Of a stretch of 33,151 nt of DNA, positions 30,925 to 33,151 are shown piece by piece. The notes under the pieces were generated by a model. It did no database searches, was not told the origin of the DNA, and worked only from the letters and a program-made list of their open reading frames with translations. Every line of letters begins with the position of its first letter. Within the stretch, counting starts at the first letter, position 1. The stretch comes from JBHICC01 sp046759385. Its GTDB lineage: Bacteria > Pseudomonadota > Gammaproteobacteria > Acidiferrobacterales > SPGG2. A program made the position numbers and the translations under genes. The DNA lies in NCBI GenBank assembly GCA_046759385.1, contig JBHICC010000030.1:1-33151 (forward strand), in the 5' to 3' direction.

Positions 30925-31491
30925 TCATGGCCGATGTCGACTTTCACCGACCGCGATGCCGCCCGCAATCAGGTGAGCGGTCCGCAAGGGTTCGGGGACG
31001 ACGCTGTTGGTCGCACAACGGCGTACCACTTCCCCCGCCTCTCGCAAATTCAGACCACAGTGCTGAATGTAAACCTTAGCAACGCGCCGCATTGGCCCTG
31101 CTTGCTCGATCAGTTTCCATTTGCGCGCGCCGCCCCGGACGTTACGCAATAACGCCCGCTTGATGGCCTCGAGATTCGGCTGCTGACGCGCAACCACGAT
31201 AACCGGCAGCTTCAGAGATGCATGCAGCCGGGCCATATCGATCACGTTGAATCCGGCGAATGCAATACCCTGTAGCATTACCACTTGGATGTGTGCTTTG
31301 AAGCGCGATGCAGATACCAGTCGCAGGATTGTCGAAGTGCTGTTGACCCCATCGCGACGCACTTTCCCCGACAGCACACCTTCAAGACGGAGCCCCGAGT
31401 AAACCGCGCCCACAACCAGAACATCGCCGCGGTGATTCGGGGCGAAAGGTGCGTCGTCGAAACCAATTACGTGCGAAAGGCGTCGCGCCAT
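30925..31491 (-). CDS. DUF99 / endonuclease dU family protein
   Basis: A 188-residue protein of the DUF99 (UPF0215) family: HVIGFDDAPF with the first acidic pair, VLVVGAVYSGLRLEGVLSGK, VVMLQGIAFAGFNVIDMARL, LKLPVIVVAR, and VYIQHCGLNLREAGEVV. The family has an RNase H-like fold related to endonuclease V, and the name endonuclease dU reflects proposed activity on deoxyuridine-containing DNA. Members are mostly archaeal, so its presence here suggests transfer. It lies 35 bases downstream of dpaL on the same strand, with its stop 20 bases from the gpmA stop. Confidence 0.85.
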   Translation of the reverse strand: MARRLSHVIGFDDAPFAPNHRGDVLVVGAVYSGLRLEGVLSGKVRRDGVNSTSTILRLVSASRFKAHIQVVMLQGIAFAGFNVIDMARLHASLKLPVIVVARQQPNLEAIKRALLRNVRGGARKWKLIEQAGPMRRVAKVYIQHCGLNLREAGEVVRRCATNSVVPEPLRTAHLIAGGIAVGESRHRP

Positions 31492-31526
31492 TTCGATGCC
31501 TCGATCTACTTGATTCTATCGTTGAC

Positions 31527-32726
31527 TCAAACCTGGTCGACAACGCGACGATAGTTTTCAGGATCGGTCGCGCCCTCGGTTGAAAACAACAGGACCTTTG
31601 CGCCCGGGCCTAAACTGATTTGCTCACGCAACCCTTGACCCGCTGGCTCAAACAAATGGCAGATCAAGCCCGTTGTTACGGCCCCGGCCTCACCCGATAT
31701 CACCACCGTATCGCCTGTGACGGGGCGAGCCAAACGTTGCATCCCCGTAGCAGTGACCTCATCGGCGCAAGCGAAAAAGCCGTCGCTGTACTCGCGTAGA
31801 ATCGACCACGCGAGCGAACTCGGTCGACCGGCTGCCAACCCCGCCATCATTGTCGCCAGCGCGCCGCCGATCGTCCTCGGCTCACCGTCACCCGCATTGG
31901 CGGAGGCAAAGAAACACGCCGCATTCTTCGGTTCCACCACGGCTACGATGGGTCGCTTAGCGCCATATCGCTGGTGCAGATACGCCTGCAGTGCCCCAGC
32001 CAATGAGCCAACGCCTGCCTGAATAAATACGTGCGTCGGTTTTTCCTCACCGAGCTGCTCGAGGGCTTCGGCAAACATCGTCAAGTAGCCTTGCATAACC
32101 CATAGCGGAATCTGCTCGTACCCCGCCCACGCCGTATCTTGCATTAACACCCAACCTTCCGTGCGGGCACGCTCGGCCGCTAGCTGCACCGCCTCGTCAT
32201 AGTTACTGTCCGTTAGGTGCACCTCGGCACCGAACGCCTCGATATTTGTGACGCGAGCCATCGCCCCACCGCGCGGCAAGTACACCACTGCACGGTGCCC
32301 GAATGCGCGCGCGGCCCAGGCGACCGCACGCCCATGGTTACCATCAGTGGCCGTTACGAACGTGCGCTTTCCCAATCGCGCTTTGGCGTCACCCGAGCGT
32401 AATTGTTCGAAAGACGCTTCGTGAAAGTCGAGTCGCAAGTCCTGCGCAAAAAGCCTGCCAATAGCGTGTGATGCGCCGAGCACCTTAAAGGCGTCGAGCC
32501 CAAAGCGGACGGACTCGTCCTTCAACCAGATTGACGCAACCCCAAGGGTGCTCGCAAGGCCTTTCAGCGATATTAACGGGGTGCGACGATACTCGCCGAA
32601 ACTGCGATGGAACGCGCTGACGGTGTCTGCGACCTTGGCAGTGAAGGATGCCGTGTCAACGGTAACCGTGTGGGCGTCGCGCGCACGGGAGTTGGGAATG
32701 TAATCAATCTCCCGGGCTGAGTACAT
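31527..32726 (-). CDS. dpaL: Diaminopropionate ammonia-lyase
   Basis: DpaL is a fold-type II PLP enzyme that cleaves 2,3-diaminopropionate to pyruvate and ammonia. The 399-residue protein has the PLP lysine K81 in FGLDAFKVLGAS, the substrate-binding TATDGNHGRAVAWAA, FIQAGVGSLAGAL, and the C-terminal LLFSTEGATDPE. The length equals the family norm (about 398). I chose ATG at 32726 (MYSAREIDYIP), 8 bases after the stop of the dioxygenase gene; a GTG at 32744 would overlap it. No diaminopropionate-making gene is nearby, so a catabolic or detoxifying role is likely. Confidence 0.93.
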   Translation of the reverse strand: MYSAREIDYIPNSRARDAHTVTVDTASFTAKVADTVSAFHRSFGEYRRTPLISLKGLASTLGVASIWLKDESVRFGLDAFKVLGASHAIGRLFAQDLRLDFHEASFEQLRSGDAKARLGKRTFVTATDGNHGRAVAWAARAFGHRAVVYLPRGGAMARVTNIEAFGAEVHLTDSNYDEAVQLAAERARTEGWVLMQDTAWAGYEQIPLWVMQGYLTMFAEALEQLGEEKPTHVFIQAGVGSLAGALQAYLHQRYGAKRPIVAVVEPKNAACFFASANAGDGEPRTIGGALATMMAGLAAGRPSSLAWSILREYSDGFFACADEVTATGMQRLARPVTGDTVVISGEAGAVTTGLICHLFEPAGQGLREQISLGPGAKVLLFSTEGATDPENYRRVVDQV

Positions 32727-32734
32727 CAGTCTTT

Positions 32735-33151
32735 CTAATCCCACGCATACGCGGCCATGGACAACACACTGTAGGTAAAAGCTTCATGCAGCTTGCGCCC
32801 GCGCGCACCCGCGGTCCTCGCACCCATAGGCACGAACAGCGGCAGGAAGTGCTCGGTCGTCGGGTGGTTGCGTCGAGCGCTAGGGGCTTGCTTCTCGTAG
32901 TTAACAAGCGCCTGCTCGTGATCGTTGGTGACGGCTTCCTCGAGCCAAGCATCGAAAGCGCTCACGTACTCGGGTGGCTCGGCATCGATGGGTCGTCCAC
33001 GAAATTCTCTGAGGTTGTGGGTCGCACCACCGCTCCCAAGGATCAGCACACCCTGCTCGCGAAGCGTCCGCAGCGCGCCGCCGACGGCCAGATGGTGTTT
33101 AGAGTCGAGGGCCGGTTACACTGACAGCTGCACCACGGGCACGTCCGCTTG
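32735..33151 (-). pseudogene. LigB/DODA-type extradiol dioxygenase, partial, with in-frame stop
   Basis: The C-terminal third of a class III extradiol dioxygenase of the 4,5-DOPA dioxygenase type: LRTLREQGVLILGSGGATHN, VSAFDAWLEEAV, and NHPTTEHFLPLFVPMGA. The frame entering from the window edge reads QADVPVVQLSV, then TAA at 33116-33118, then PALDSKHHLAVGG. Both sides of the stop are family sequence in the same frame, so the codon is a nonsense change, for example from CAA. The product would lose its last third unless the stop is an assembly error, is read through, or translation restarts at GTG 33049. The N-terminus is outside the window. dpaL follows after 8 bases. Confidence 0.8.

Noticed and set aside
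32735..33151. DODA-type protein as the missing MEMO partner of AmrS
   Set aside because: MEMO is structurally related to LigB dioxygenases, but this sequence has DODA-specific blocks (ILGSGGATHN, HPTTEHFLPL), lies 16 kb away, and carries a nonsense codon.
1..33151. CRISPR arrays, tRNA or rRNA genes, insertion sequences, prophage genes
   Set aside because: None seen by reading the sequence; no direct-repeat arrays, transposase or integrase frames were found.

Overview
The window looks like chromosomal DNA of a free-living Gram-negative proteobacterium, most likely a deep-branching gammaproteobacterium. The supporting signs are the hemA-prfA-prmC operon divergent from a TPR lipoprotein gene (the usual gammaproteobacterial neighbour of lolB/ispE), the MsrPQ periplasmic repair pair, HslVU, HtpX, a PA0069-family radical SAM protein and a DUF3391/HD-GYP protein. 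HslV carries a short propeptide before its catalytic Thr, as I recall from beta- and some deep gammaproteobacterial homologues. The genus cannot be named from sequence alone. I see no rRNA, tRNA, CRISPR array, insertion sequence or phage gene.

Layout. 1-5762: a partial TPR lipoprotein (minus), then on plus a CstA-like transporter, hemA, prfA and prmC. 5856-14497: a block rich in protein and membrane quality control. It holds lemA and a GIDE-domain protein with an EF-hand (plus), then, all on minus, htpX, msrP, msrQ, hslV, hslU, hsp20, argB and ppiC. Three sigma-32-like promoters sit in front of hsp20, hslV and htpX, and C/G-rich palindromes, one of them a good terminator, fill the gaps around argB. 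14714-15889: an unrecognised helical protein.

15909-17508 is a minus operon dodecin - DUF2007/zinc ribbon - AmrS radical SAM. 17869-19140 is a DUF3391/HD-GYP protein whose HD motif reads QD. 19165-20752 is an overlapping minus pair, PA0069-like radical SAM and Mut7-C RNase. 20788-22351 is an overlapping plus pair, M28 peptidase and 2H phosphoesterase, followed by endonuclease V on minus. 23080-26755 is a tight plus operon: GT2 glycosyltransferase, nucleoside-phosphorylase-fold protein, SPL-like radical SAM protein, aldo/keto reductase.

26776-30011 (minus) holds a 940-residue ACP / fatty acyl-AMP ligase / PlsC acyltransferase fusion followed by yjbQ. gpmA is on plus. The right end (minus) holds a DODA-type dioxygenase gene with an in-frame stop, a diaminopropionate ammonia-lyase and a DUF99 (endonuclease dU) protein.

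The most interesting items are the ACP-FAAL-PlsC fusion, the overlapping nucleosidase/SPL operon, the dodecin-DUF2007-AmrS operon with no AmrA/AmrB partners in view, the heat-shock promoter set, the unknown 391-residue protein, and the nonsense codon in the dioxygenase gene. I did not find a complete system that I can confidently call new.
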